Position numbers and translations under genes: made by a program. From Actinomadura craniellae (GTDB lineage Bacteria; Actinomycetota; Actinomycetes; Streptosporangiales; Streptosporangiaceae), in contig NZ_QLYX01000001.1 in assembly GCF_003289645.1 (NCBI RefSeq), positions 310,001-374,000 on the forward strand: 64,000 nucleotides of DNA, given 5' to 3'. Below, piece by piece: positions 1 to 8,232 of this stretch (the stretch's first letter is position 1; each line of letters begins with the position of its first letter). A model generated the notes under the pieces. It had not been told where the DNA came from and ran no database searches. It saw only the letters and a list, made by a program, of their open reading frames with translations.

Positions 1-592
1 GTTCGAGCAGGACGTGGCCGTCGCGCCGGCGGTAGACCTTGACCGTGGCCTCGCCGTCGATCATCGCGGCCACGATCTGCCCCGAGTGCGCTTCCTGCTG
101 CTGGCGGACCACCACGATGTCGCCGTCGCAGATGGCCGCGTCGACCATCGAGTCGCCGCGCACCCGCAGCGCGAACACGGTGCCGCGGCCGGTGAGGTCG
201 CGGGGCAGCCGCAGCAGGTCGTCGACGTGTTCGTCCGCCACGATCGGGGTCCCCGCGGCGATGTCGCCGACCACCGGCACGGTCACCGAGCCGGCGTCCG
301 GCTCCGCCCGCCCGGCTCCGGGCAGGAAGTCCCGCACGTCGATCGGCCGTGCCACGGTCCTGCCGCGCCGCACGAAGCCCTGATCCTCCAGGCTCGCCAG
401 GTGCTTCGACACCGAGGACGAGGACCGCAACCCCACCGCGGCACCGATCTGCCGGACGCTCGGCGCGTACCCGTGCGCGGCGACCCAGTCGCGGATCGCC
501 GCCAGGATCTGCTGCTGCCGCACCGGCAGGCCCGAGACGTCCAAGTGGTCGAACCGGTCAAGCTCGTCGTAGGCGCTCACCGCCCGAATCAT
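1..592 (-). CDS. lexA: LexA SOS repressor (3' end outside window)
   Basis: This is the SOS-response repressor, a DNA-binding protein that cleaves itself when RecA is activated. From the ATG at 592 it reads MIRAVSAYDELDRF, then a winged helix-turn-helix (about residues 22-85, with APSVRQIGAAVGL as the recognition region). The S24-type protease domain follows. The Ala-Gly cleavage site is near 113-114 (DIAAG), the catalytic Ser near 148 (RGDSMVDAAI) and the catalytic Lys near 185 (ATVKVYRR). All key residues are present. The frame is open to the left edge, so only the last few tens of residues are missing. I see no canonical actinobacterial SOS box upstream, so autoregulation is not supported by the sequence shown. 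Confidence 0.95.
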   Translation of the reverse strand, partial: MIRAVSAYDELDRFDHLDVSGLPVRQQQILAAIRDWVAAHGYAPSVRQIGAAVGLRSSSSVSKHLASLEDQGFVRRGRTVARPIDVRDFLPGAGRAEPDAGSVTVPVVGDIAAGTPIVADEHVDDLLRLPRDLTGRGTVFALRVRGDSMVDAAICDGDIVVVRQQQEAHSGQIVAAMIDGEATVKVYRRRDGHVLLE

Positions 593-673
593 AGGCCCTG
601 GCCTGGGTGATCCCACGGCGTTCCGTCCTTCCGCGCCGGAACGCGTCGGGGGCTCCCGCGGGTGGCCGGGGTC

Positions 674-1390
674 TCAGGCGGGCCGGGCGGCGAGTTCGGC
701 CAGGCCGGGGGCGCCGGAGGGGGCGCGCAGCGCGATCTCCTCGCCGTCATGGGTGGTCAGCCCGACGCCGTACAGCCCGGCCGGGCCGTCGACGAACCGG
801 AGCGGGAGCGCGGTGAAGGTCTCGGTGCCGATGTGCTCCTCGAGGTGGGCGGGGTCGCCGCCCACCTCGAGCCAGGAGATCTCGTGTAGCGGGCGCTCGT
901 GGGTCAGCGGAGCGCGGCGGGCGGGGTGCTGCTCCAGGTCCGGGTGGAAGTACCAGTTCGGGAGTCCTCGGGCCCACGTCACCGCGGCGTTCCCCGGCGC
1001 CATGACCGTGGTCGTGGTCGTGCCGTCCGGCCGCCGGGCCCCGGGAGCGGTCACCACCTCGCCGCCGAAGCGCCGGGCGACGTCTTCGAGGTCCGCGCGG
1101 CTGCGGGCCCGCAGGTTCCAGGTCATCCAGTGGTCGCCGCGGCGGGTCGTCTGCTCGAACCAGGTGCGGAACGCGTCGACCCCGGGCGGCAGGTCGGCGT
1201 GGTGGTCGATGACCGACTCGACGTTGACGTACGCGTCGCCCGGCAGGGGGATGGTGCGGTGGGCGGTCGGCATGGTGTCCAGCCATCCGCCCTCGTGGCT
1301 GCGTAGCCCGGTTTCGGTGCGCAGCCGTTCGGCGCTCGCGTAGAGGTGTCGTACGCCGAGCGTGCAGTGGTCCAGGTCGTAGACAGGCAC
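674..1390 (-). CDS. VOC-family (glyoxalase-like) protein
   Basis: This is a soluble protein of about 238 residues with two repeated beta-alpha-beta modules typical of the vicinal-oxygen-chelate fold. It begins VPVYDLDHCTLGVRHL, the usual opening of glyoxalase-like domain proteins. No specific substrate can be named. I chose the GTG at 1390 because GGCGGAGG lies about 5 bases upstream; a GTG at 1405 is also in frame but has no ribosome site. It is transcribed divergently from a MarR regulator at 1464, and the gap carries a palindrome. Control by that regulator is therefore likely. A detoxification role is inference from family and context. Confidence 0.75.
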   Translation of the reverse strand: MPVYDLDHCTLGVRHLYASAERLRTETGLRSHEGGWLDTMPTAHRTIPLPGDAYVNVESVIDHHADLPPGVDAFRTWFEQTTRRGDHWMTWNLRARSRADLEDVARRFGGEVVTAPGARRPDGTTTTTVMAPGNAAVTWARGLPNWYFHPDLEQHPARRAPLTHERPLHEISWLEVGGDPAHLEEHIGTETFTALPLRFVDGPAGLYGVGLTTHDGEEIALRAPSGAPGLAELAARPA

Positions 1391-1415
1391 GGGGTCCTCC
1401 GCCACGCTTGAAGCG

Positions 1416-1442
1416 TTGCTTCCAAAATAGATTTGAAAGCAA
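1416..1442. promoter_or_regulatory. Probable MarR operator (inverted repeat)
   Basis: Imperfect inverted repeat TTGCTTCCAAA (1416-1426), spacer ATAGA, TTTGAAAGCAA (1432-1442); 10 of 11 arm positions pair. It lies in the gap between the divergent VOC and MarR genes, the usual place for an autoregulatory MarR site. The spot is AT-rich compared with its surroundings. Confidence 0.6.
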
Positions 1443-1463
1443 ACCTAAAGTTGGGAAGGTGCG

Positions 1464-1931
1464 ATGTCAACCGACGGTCCGACTCTCGACGAGGGCGTGC
1501 GCGAGATGATCCTGCTGATGCCGCGGCTGGTGGCGCGGGCGAAGCGGACGCCGATCCCGGAGCGGCTCCGTGACTTCGCGCTCACGCCCCGGCACCTGTC
1601 CCTGCTGGCCCTGCTGCTCTACGACGGGCCCACCACGGTCAAGGAACTCGCCGGCCGGCTCCAGCTCGCCTCGACGACGGTCAGCCTGATGGTGGGTGAC
1701 CTGAGCCGCCAGGGCATCCTGCGGCGACGCGAGGACGAGCAGGACCGCCGCCGGACCATCGTGAGCATCACCGACGCCCACCGCTCCGCGATCGAGGGCT
1801 GGCTGGGCACGGCGGCGGCGGCCTGGCGTACCGCGCTCCAGCCGCTGTCACCGGCCGAACGGGAGACGGTGATCGACACCCTGCTCACCTACGAGCGGGA
1901 GACGGCGGAACCGACCCGACAGCCCGACTGA
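1464..1931 (+). CDS. MarR-family transcriptional regulator
   Basis: A 155-residue winged-helix regulator. The central segment (LSLLALLLYDGPTTVKELA, then a recognition helix around STTVSLMVGDLSRQG) and the wing (RREDEQDRRRTIVSIT) are the classic MarR pattern. The C-terminal helices would form the dimer interface. GGGAAGG sits 5 bases before the ATG. It faces away from the VOC gene, so it probably represses that gene and itself in response to a small ligand, which cannot be inferred. Confidence 0.9.
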   Translation: MSTDGPTLDEGVREMILLMPRLVARAKRTPIPERLRDFALTPRHLSLLALLLYDGPTTVKELAGRLQLASTTVSLMVGDLSRQGILRRREDEQDRRRTIVSITDAHRSAIEGWLGTAAAAWRTALQPLSPAERETVIDTLLTYERETAEPTRQPD

Positions 1932-1956
1932 CCGCGCACCGCCCGCGCCCGTGTTC

Positions 1957-3552
1957 TCAGGCGGGGGACACCCCCGGGACCCGGTCCTGGACGGTGAACG
2001 AGGCCGCGGTGAAGACGGGGTCGTCGTGGACGCTGACCTTGTCCACGGCGCGGAAGTCGACGCGGAGTTCGTGGGCGTTCAGGTCGCAGAGCGCGTACCC
2101 GCAGTGCAGGTCGGCCCACTTGAGCGAGGGGTTGACGGTGCGGCGGATCTGGCGCGCCTCGTTGGCCGCGGGGTTGAAGTCCTGCGCGGAGCTGATGGAC
2201 AGGGAGGTGAACTCGGCGCCGATGACCTTGGAGCCGGGGTCCAGGGTGTCGGCGTGGATGTCGGAGACGTACCCGCAGTGGACGTCCCCGGACAGCACGA
2301 CGAAGTTGCGCACCGTCCTGCGGTCGAGCGACCTGGAGACGGTGTCGAAGAGGCGCTGCTGCGAGGCCTGGTAGCCGTCCCACGTTCCGGCGGAGAAGAC
2401 GGCGGGCGCCTCGGGGTCGGCGGCGGTGTTCAAGCGTGCCATGAGGATCTGCTGGGGGACGATGTTCCAGCGTGCCGGTGTCCGGCCGAGGCCCGCGCGG
2501 AACCAGGACTCCTGCTCGTCACCGAGCATGACCAGCGAGGGGTCGCGCCGCGGCCCGGCGTCGACCACGGTGCCGGACACCATGGGGTCGCGGTACTGGC
2601 GGGTGTCCAGGACGTCGAACTGGGCGAGCGCGCCATGCCGGAACCGCCGGTAGAGGCGGGCGTCGGCACCCCGCGGCGGCCGGGGCCAGCGGATCGGCAT
2701 GAACTCCCAGTAGGCGCGGTAGGCGGCCGCCCGCCGGTCGAGGTCGGGGGTGGCCCAGGACTCGTAGTCGTTGGAGATCTCGTGGTCGTCCCAGGTGAGG
2801 ATCCAGGGGATCTCGCGGTGCGCGGCCAGCAGGTCCGGGTCGGTCTTGTAGAGGGCGTACCGCAGCCGGTACTGGTCGAGGGTGGTCGTGGTGGGGATGA
2901 CCTCGGCGGGCAGGTCGGCGGGGATGGGGCGGCCGACGGCGAGCTGCTGGACGGGGTACTCGTAGATGTAGTCGCCGACGAAGAGCATCAGCTCGGCGTT
3001 CTGCTCGACGACGTCCCGCATCGTCTGGAAGTACCCGGCCCGGTAGTTCTGGCAGGACGCGACGGCGAACTTCAGCGGGCGCATGGAGTGGGCCGGGGGC
3101 ATGGTGGTGGTGCTGCCGGTCTCGCTGAGGTGTCCCGCGGCGCGGAACCGGTACCAGTAGCGCCTGCCGGGCCGCAGGCCGCGCACGTCGACGTGGACGG
3201 TGTGCGAGGTGTCGGGGCTGGTGACGACATGCCCTCCCCGGACCGGCCGGCGGAACCGCGGGTCCTCGGCGATCTGCCATTCGACCTTCACCCGCGCGCC
3301 GTGGGGCAGCCCGCCGTTGGGCTGCAGGGGGTCGGGCGCGATCCGCGTCCACAGGACGACGGCGTCCTCGAGAGGGTCACCGGAGGCGACGCCCTGCGTG
3401 AACGGGTACCCGAGGGCGCGCGGGGTGGCGGCGGACGCCGGCGTGGGCAGGCCCAGGCTGAAGGCCAGCCCGGCCGCGCCACCCCCCGCGGCCCGCAGGA
3501 ACGTGCGGCGCTCGAGGGGGTTGGACCGGGAGAAGGAGGGGCTGTCAGGCAT
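1957..3552 (-). CDS. phoD: Tat-exported alkaline phosphatase D (PhoD-like)
   Basis: A secreted phosphodiesterase/alkaline phosphatase of the PhoD family, which is metal-dependent and Tat-exported. The N-terminus has the twin-arginine motif (ERRTFLRAAGG), a hydrophobic stretch and an ASA cleavage site. An N-terminal PhoD domain (TQGVASGDPLEDAVVLWTRI) is followed by a metallophosphatase core with VASCQN, FVGDYIYEY, TWDDHEISNDY and SGDVHCGYVSD. These are the metal and phosphate ligands of the family. ATG 3552 is used; a TTG nine bases further upstream is possible, and neither has a clear ribosome site. It ends 25 bp from the MarR gene, tail to tail. Confidence 0.93.
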   Translation of the reverse strand: MPDSPSFSRSNPLERRTFLRAAGGGAAGLAFSLGLPTPASAATPRALGYPFTQGVASGDPLEDAVVLWTRIAPDPLQPNGGLPHGARVKVEWQIAEDPRFRRPVRGGHVVTSPDTSHTVHVDVRGLRPGRRYWYRFRAAGHLSETGSTTTMPPAHSMRPLKFAVASCQNYRAGYFQTMRDVVEQNAELMLFVGDYIYEYPVQQLAVGRPIPADLPAEVIPTTTTLDQYRLRYALYKTDPDLLAAHREIPWILTWDDHEISNDYESWATPDLDRRAAAYRAYWEFMPIRWPRPPRGADARLYRRFRHGALAQFDVLDTRQYRDPMVSGTVVDAGPRRDPSLVMLGDEQESWFRAGLGRTPARWNIVPQQILMARLNTAADPEAPAVFSAGTWDGYQASQQRLFDTVSRSLDRRTVRNFVVLSGDVHCGYVSDIHADTLDPGSKVIGAEFTSLSISSAQDFNPAANEARQIRRTVNPSLKWADLHCGYALCDLNAHELRVDFRAVDKVSVHDDPVFTAASFTVQDRVPGVSPA

Positions 3553-3655
3553 GATCGGCAACGTAAGGCGCGATCATGACCTCACTCCATACGCCGAGTG
3601 ACGTTCACGCGATCAAGATCTGGACAACAGGCGCAGAAGATGCTTAATCGGGCTA

Positions 3656-4171
3656 ATGGTGTCAGGGCTTATCCAGCAAGTGGAGGTGTCCGATACCCGC
3701 CGATTGGACGGCGTGGGCTGCTTTCGCCATGATTTGCCGATGTGGTGCAAGCTGATCGAAGAGCACACCTCCCGGGCCGGGTTCGCCTCTCCGGCCACGG
3801 AACGGGAACTGCACCGGGTCGAGGAGTCGCTGGGGCATCTGCTGCCCGAAGAACTGGCCGAACTGCTCGGTGAGACCAACGGCGTGATCGACGCCAACGG
3901 CTACAACCTGGTCTTCTCCGCCGAACAGCTCCTCCAGGGCAATCTGGAAATGCGCACCTACCCCGCCTTGAAGCGGCTCTACATGTCCTTCGACCAGTTG
4001 CTGTTCTTCTCCGACGCCCCCGGCGACGGCAGCCTGTTCGCCTACGCCCTCGTCCCCGAGGGCAGGCCGGACATCTTCGTCTGGGACCACCGCACCGACA
4101 ACCGCCGTTGCGTCGCGCCGTCCCTGGAACACTTCATCCAGGCATGGCTCACCGGCCGCATCCAGCTGTGA
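3656..4171 (+). CDS. SMI1/KNR4 (SUKH) family protein
   Basis: A protein of up to 171 residues. The segment ATERELHRVEESLGHLLPEELAEL and the following ETNGV match the start of the SUKH superfamily fold. The acidic middle and the C-terminal FVWDHRTDN / LEHFIQAWL also fit. Family members are often immunity proteins for contact-dependent or polymorphic toxins, but no toxin gene is adjacent, so the role is unknown. The start is uncertain: ATG 3656 is the longest and ATG 3740 (MWCKLIEEH) begins just before the domain. Neither has an obvious ribosome site. Confidence 0.75.
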   Translation: MVSGLIQQVEVSDTRRLDGVGCFRHDLPMWCKLIEEHTSRAGFASPATERELHRVEESLGHLLPEELAELLGETNGVIDANGYNLVFSAEQLLQGNLEMRTYPALKRLYMSFDQLLFFSDAPGDGSLFAYALVPEGRPDIFVWDHRTDNRRCVAPSLEHFIQAWLTGRIQL

Positions 4172-4220
4172 CCCGCCCGGAGCGCGAGTGGCCTCCGCAC
4201 CCAGTGGCCTGCTGGTCACT

Positions 4221-5528
4221 TCAGGCCGACCGTGCCGTGGGGGGAACCTTGGTGGCCTGCGCGATGCGGGTGCCTCTGGCCATGATCGACAACACGGCGG
4301 CGACGGCGCATATCGCCGCTCCGCCCCACCAGGCGTGGGTGTAGGTGCCGAAGGTGTCCCGGGCGACGCCGGCGCCGAACGCGGCGGCGGCGGCGCCGAT
4401 CTGGTGGGAGGCGAACACCCAGCCGAAGACGATCGTGCCGCGCTCGCCGAAGATCTCACGGCACAGCGCCGCGGTGGGGGGAACGGTGGCCACCCAGTCC
4501 AGGCCGTAGATGACGACGAACAGGATCATGCTCGGGTGCACCTGGTCCGACAGCAGCCAGGGCAGCAGGAGCAGGCCCACTCCCCGGAAGGCGTAGTAGG
4601 CGGCCAGGAGCTTGCGCGGGTCGAACTTGTCGGTCAGCCAGCCCGAGGCGATCGTGCCGGCGATGTCGAAGATCCCCACGAGGGCCAGCAGGCCCGCCGC
4701 CGTGGTGGTGGGCATCCCGTGGTCGTGGGCCGAGGGGATGAAGTGGATGCCGACGAGCCCGTTGGTGGTCGCCCCGCAGATCGCGAACGCGATCGCCAAC
4801 GCCCAGAACGCCCGGTGCCGGACCGCGAAGGCCAGACCTTCGAGGGCGCGCCGGACCGCGCCGCCCACGGCACGCGGTGGGGCGAGGTAGCCCGCCGGGT
4901 CGGCGCCGTAGGGCAGGACGCCACGATCTTCGGGGTGGTCGCGGATGACCAGCCACACCAGCGGCACGGCGACCAGCGCCGCCGCGGCGATGACCAGGGA
5001 AGCCGGTCGCCACCCGATGTTCTCGGCCAGGGCGGCCACGGGCGGCAGGATCACCAGCTGTCCGGTCGCCGATCCGGCGGTCAGCACGCCCATGACGAGG
5101 CCGCGGCGTTCGACGAACCACCGGTTGGCGATGGTCGCGGCGAACACCAGTGCCATCGCCCCGGTGCCCGTGCCGATCAGCAGACCCCAGAAGACCAGCA
5201 GGTGCCAGGAGGCCGTCATGAGGACGCTGCCGGCGGCGCCGAGCGCCACCAGGGACAGGGCGGCCGAGACGACCTGGCGCATGCCGAAGCGGTCCATCAG
5301 CGCGGCGGCGAAGGGCGCGACGAGGCCGTAGAGCACCAGGTTGATGCTCACGGCCAGCGAGATCGCGCTCATCGACCAGCCGAACTCGTGGTGCAGCGGC
5401 ACCATCAGCGCACCGGGAGCGGCGCGGAAGCCCGCGGCCCCCAGCAGTGCCAGGAACGCGACGGCCGCGACCCACCATGCCGGGTGGACACGGGGTGCGC
5501 GGGCGCGTACGGGGGATTTCGGCGACAT
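4221..5528 (-). CDS. MFS transporter
   Basis: A 435-residue integral membrane protein with about 12 hydrophobic helices and the MFS layout. A basic loop after TM2 reads LMDRFGMRQ and an equivalent loop in the second half reads LTDKFDPRK. A long cytoplasmic stretch (RDHPEDRGVLPYG) separates the halves. The early HEFGWSMSAISLA resembles monocarboxylate-type carriers, but the substrate cannot be assigned. It is divergent from the HxlR regulator at 5603, a common efflux-pump/regulator pairing, so induction by the exported compound is a reasonable inference. Confidence 0.88.
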   Translation of the reverse strand: MSPKSPVRARAPRVHPAWWVAAVAFLALLGAAGFRAAPGALMVPLHHEFGWSMSAISLAVSINLVLYGLVAPFAAALMDRFGMRQVVSAALSLVALGAAGSVLMTASWHLLVFWGLLIGTGTGAMALVFAATIANRWFVERRGLVMGVLTAGSATGQLVILPPVAALAENIGWRPASLVIAAAALVAVPLVWLVIRDHPEDRGVLPYGADPAGYLAPPRAVGGAVRRALEGLAFAVRHRAFWALAIAFAICGATTNGLVGIHFIPSAHDHGMPTTTAAGLLALVGIFDIAGTIASGWLTDKFDPRKLLAAYYAFRGVGLLLLPWLLSDQVHPSMILFVVIYGLDWVATVPPTAALCREIFGERGTIVFGWVFASHQIGAAAAAFGAGVARDTFGTYTHAWWGGAAICAVAAVLSIMARGTRIAQATKVPPTARSA

Positions 5529-5539
5529 ACCAGCTGACT

Positions 5540-5551
5540 TTCTTAAAAGAA
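5540..5551. promoter_or_regulatory. Palindrome in MFS/HxlR divergent promoter
   Basis: TTCTTAAAAGAA is a palindrome with 5-bp arms around AA, in an AT-rich patch followed by GCTATATCC. It sits 12 bp upstream of the MFS start and 52 bp upstream of the regulator. It is a candidate HxlR operator; there is no direct proof. Confidence 0.45.
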
Positions 5552-5602
5552 GCTATATCCTGGCGGTCACCCTACTCGGGACGTGAGGTGACGGGGAAGG
5601 CG

Positions 5603-6103
5603 ATGCCCCTGCGATCCGATTGGTCCGACGAGCTGTGCCCGATCCGCCGCGCACTCGACGTGCTCGGCGACGGATGGGTGCTGCTGATCATCCGCGACGT
5701 GCTCCACGGCCGCGGCCGGTTCGACTCGCTGCGCGACAATCTCGGCATCTCCGAGGCGGTGCTCAGCCGCCGGCTGCACGCCATGGTCGATGCCGGCCTG
5801 CTGGTGCGCGTCGAATACGACAGCGGTGGACGCACCCGTCAGGGGTACGCGGCGACCGAAGCCGCGGCGGAACTGCTGCCGGTGCTGCAACAGCTCGCGC
5901 TGTGGGGCGAGCGGCACACCGCCATGCCCGCGGGCGGCGGGCACATGGCCATGATCCATCGGACCTGCGGCAACGAGACCACGCAGGGGCAGGTGTGCAG
6001 CGCCTGCGGCGAGGTCCTCGTCCCCGAGCACATGACCTGGGTCAAACCCTGGAAGAACGCGCGTGACGCGCTGGTCCCCGCGGGCGTCCTGGGCGAACCC
6101 TGA
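5603..6103 (+). CDS. HxlR-family regulator with C-terminal Cys cluster
   Basis: A 166-residue regulator. An HxlR winged helix fills residues 1-100 (CPIRRALDVLGDGWVLLIIRDV, then ISEAVLSRRLHAMVDAGLL). A C-terminal extension follows with CGNETTQGQVCSACGEVL, a C-x9-C-x2-C arrangement that could bind zinc. Most HxlR proteins are about 110-130 residues, so the tail is an addition. ATG 5603 follows GGGGAAGG closely; GTG 5588 in the same frame is an alternative. It is divergent from the MFS gene it probably controls. Confidence 0.88.
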   Translation: MPLRSDWSDELCPIRRALDVLGDGWVLLIIRDVLHGRGRFDSLRDNLGISEAVLSRRLHAMVDAGLLVRVEYDSGGRTRQGYAATEAAAELLPVLQQLALWGERHTAMPAGGGHMAMIHRTCGNETTQGQVCSACGEVLVPEHMTWVKPWKNARDALVPAGVLGEP

Positions 6104-6163
6104 CGGGCGGCTGAGTCCCTAGTGTCAGGGCGGGAGTGAACCCGGGGTTTTGGTAGAAAAGTG

Positions 6164-6202
6164 CTAGCCGTGCGGCTAGGAATTGTCTAGCCGGGCGGCT
6201 AG
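6164..6202. promoter_or_regulatory. Two tandem 16-bp palindromes upstream of cholesterol oxidase
   Basis: CTAGCCGTGCGGCTAG (6164-6179) and CTAGCCGGGCGGCTAG (6187-6202) are both palindromes with 7-bp arms CTAGCCG/CGGCTAG. Their centres are 23 bp apart, about two helical turns. Such paired sites usually bind two regulator dimers on one face of the DNA. They lie in the 293-bp gap before the cholesterol oxidase start at 6397. No regulator is adjacent except the HxlR gene upstream. The rest of the gap shows no other clear feature. Confidence 0.65.
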
Positions 6203-6396
6203 ACGCTGTCGGTTGCAGGTCGTTAACCTCGGGCCACCATTCAGCAGGAACCGCTTCCTGGGCGCAGGGCCGTCCGGGCCACCCACCCCACCGTCCTGCG
6301 AGTCGCGGGACCAGATCGCCCGAGAACAGTTCCTTTCCGGTCGTGCCGGGTCGAGGCCGCACGCCGCGTCCTGCCCCACCCAACGTTTGGAGCGTC

Positions 6397-7980
6397 ATGT
6401 CCACGATCAGTCGTCGCTCGCTGCTCACCGGCGCCACGGCCGCTGCCGGGCTGTCGGTCGTGGGAGCGCAGAGCGCCCGGGCCTCGTCGCGCAGGCGGGT
6501 TCCGGTGACGCGCGAGGAGCAGCGCCTCGTGATCATCGGTTCGGGTTTCGGGGGCGGCGTGGCGGCCCTGCGGTTCGCGCAGGCCGGAGTGCCGTCCCTG
6601 GTCCTGGAACGCGGCCTGTGGTGGCGTACCGGCCCGAACGCCGCGACCTTCCCGCGCGCCTCCGGCATCGACAAGCGCGCGTTCTGGATGGGCATGTCCT
6701 TTGAGATCTTCGGGATCCGGACACCGCAGCTGGACCCCTACCTCGGGCTCCTGGAGGCGGTGGAGGGCGAGAACATGAACATCGTCTGTGCCGCGGGCGT
6801 CGGTGGCGGCTCGCTGGTCTACCAGGGCATGACCCTCCAGCCCTCGCGGGAGATCTTCAACGCCACCATGCCCGAGCAGATCGACTACTCCGTGATGGAC
6901 AGCGTCTACTACCCGCGGGTCGCGCGCATGCTGAAGATCCAGACCGCCCCCGACGAGCTGATCAACAGCCAGACCTACCTGCCGTCGCGCATCTTCGGCC
7001 GCAACGTCGAGCGCGCGGGCTACTCGCTGTCGAAGATCCCGATGCCGATCGACTGGAACTTCGCGCTGCGCGAGCTCAAGGGCGAGATGAAGCCGTCCTA
7101 CACCAACGGTGACTGCGCGCTGGGCGTGAACAACGGCGGCAAGCACTCGGTGGACGTCACCTACATCGCCGCCGCGCAGGCCACCGGCCTGGTGACCGTC
7201 GCGACCCAGCACAACGTCACCGACGTGGAGATGGCCAAGGACGGCCGCTGGGTGGTGCATGTCGACCGCCTCAGCACCGAGGGCGAGGTGCTGGAAAAGA
7301 AGATCATCACCACGAAGTCCCTTGTCATGTCCGCCGGCCAGGTCAACACCACCAAGCTGCTGATGCGCGCGGCCGCCAAGCGGAAGATCCCGGACATGCC
7401 CGACGGTCTGGGCACCAACTGGGGCTCGAACGGCGACCGCATCTACGTCTGGACCAACCTCGCCGACGACTTCGGCGTCCCGCAGGGCGGCCCGGTCGTC
7501 TACGGCAGCAAGGACTGGGGTTCCCCCGCCACCGCCAACACGGTCATCCAGGCGTCCCTCCCGCCGCTGCCGGTCAACCTGCGCTCCACCATGATGGTCG
7601 GCTTCGGCGTCAGCCAGGGCCGTGGCCGCTTCACCTACAACCCCTTCAGGGACGACGTCGTCCTGCGCTGGCCCAAGGACGGCGACAAGGCGGTGCACGC
7701 GAAGATCCACGAGCGTGCCACGAAGATCGCCGGACCGGCCTCCCTGCTCATCGACACCAACGCGGTCGTCCCCTCCACCTGGCACCCGCTGGGCGGCGCC
7801 TCCATGGGCGTCGTCTGCGACCTCGCCGGCCGCGTGCAGGGCCACCGCGGCCTCTACGTCCTCGACGGCGCCCTGATGCCCGGCACCACCGCGGCCTGCA
7901 ACCCCTCCATGACCATCGCCGCCCTGGCCGAGCGCGCCGCCGACGAGCTCGTCGCCAGCGACGTGGGCACGATCATCTGA
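6397..7980 (+). CDS. choD: Cholesterol oxidase (Tat-exported GMC flavoprotein)
   Basis: This secreted flavoenzyme oxidises cholesterol to cholest-4-en-3-one with release of H2O2. The twin-arginine leader (ISRRSLLTGATAAAGL, ending ARA) matches exported actinobacterial enzymes. The FAD dinucleotide site IIGSGFGGGVAALRFA follows. Then come NIVCAAGVGGGSLVYQG, the family signature near the flavin, and the active-site segments STWHPLGGASMG (His) and ACNPSMTIAALAER (Asn). The length of 527 is normal for class I enzymes. ATG 6397 is preceded by GGAG at 6 bases. A hairpin at 8004-8026 ends the unit. The symbol is conventional and not proven for this strain. Confidence 0.93.
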   Translation: MSTISRRSLLTGATAAAGLSVVGAQSARASSRRRVPVTREEQRLVIIGSGFGGGVAALRFAQAGVPSLVLERGLWWRTGPNAATFPRASGIDKRAFWMGMSFEIFGIRTPQLDPYLGLLEAVEGENMNIVCAAGVGGGSLVYQGMTLQPSREIFNATMPEQIDYSVMDSVYYPRVARMLKIQTAPDELINSQTYLPSRIFGRNVERAGYSLSKIPMPIDWNFALRELKGEMKPSYTNGDCALGVNNGGKHSVDVTYIAAAQATGLVTVATQHNVTDVEMAKDGRWVVHVDRLSTEGEVLEKKIITTKSLVMSAGQVNTTKLLMRAAAKRKIPDMPDGLGTNWGSNGDRIYVWTNLADDFGVPQGGPVVYGSKDWGSPATANTVIQASLPPLPVNLRSTMMVGFGVSQGRGRFTYNPFRDDVVLRWPKDGDKAVHAKIHERATKIAGPASLLIDTNAVVPSTWHPLGGASMGVVCDLAGRVQGHRGLYVLDGALMPGTTAACNPSMTIAALAERAADELVASDVGTII

Positions 7981-8003
7981 GGTGGTGTTCAGGTGGCTCG
8001 TGG

Positions 8004-8026
8004 GGCCTTCCGCAGGCGGAAGGGCC
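8004..8026 (+). terminator. Hairpin after cholesterol oxidase
   Basis: GGCCTTCCGC, a 2-nt loop, then GCGGAAGGGCC, a tight GC hairpin 23 bp after the stop. It has no T-tract, which is usual for actinobacterial terminators. Confidence 0.5.
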
Positions 8027-8232
8027 GGCTCGGGAGTCCCCACGCCCACCTCACCGCGGAACCACACCGCCGGCGTCCGCGGGCCCGGCGGCGGCCGTTC
8101 ACCGTTCGGCAGCCTTGACGTCACCATCTGGTCATCTTTCATGAAGGGGAATGTCGGCGTTCGGACGCCTTTATCGTCAGTGGTCGCGCGTAGGTTGAGG
8201 GCGTCTGCCGGAAGTGAGCACAAGGAGTTGCG

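Noticed and set aside
618-644. GCGTTCC...GGAACGC inverted repeat near lexA as an SOS box
   Set aside because: The spacing (13 bp) and core do not fit the actinobacterial SOS consensus. It may just be the end of the VOC gene transcript.
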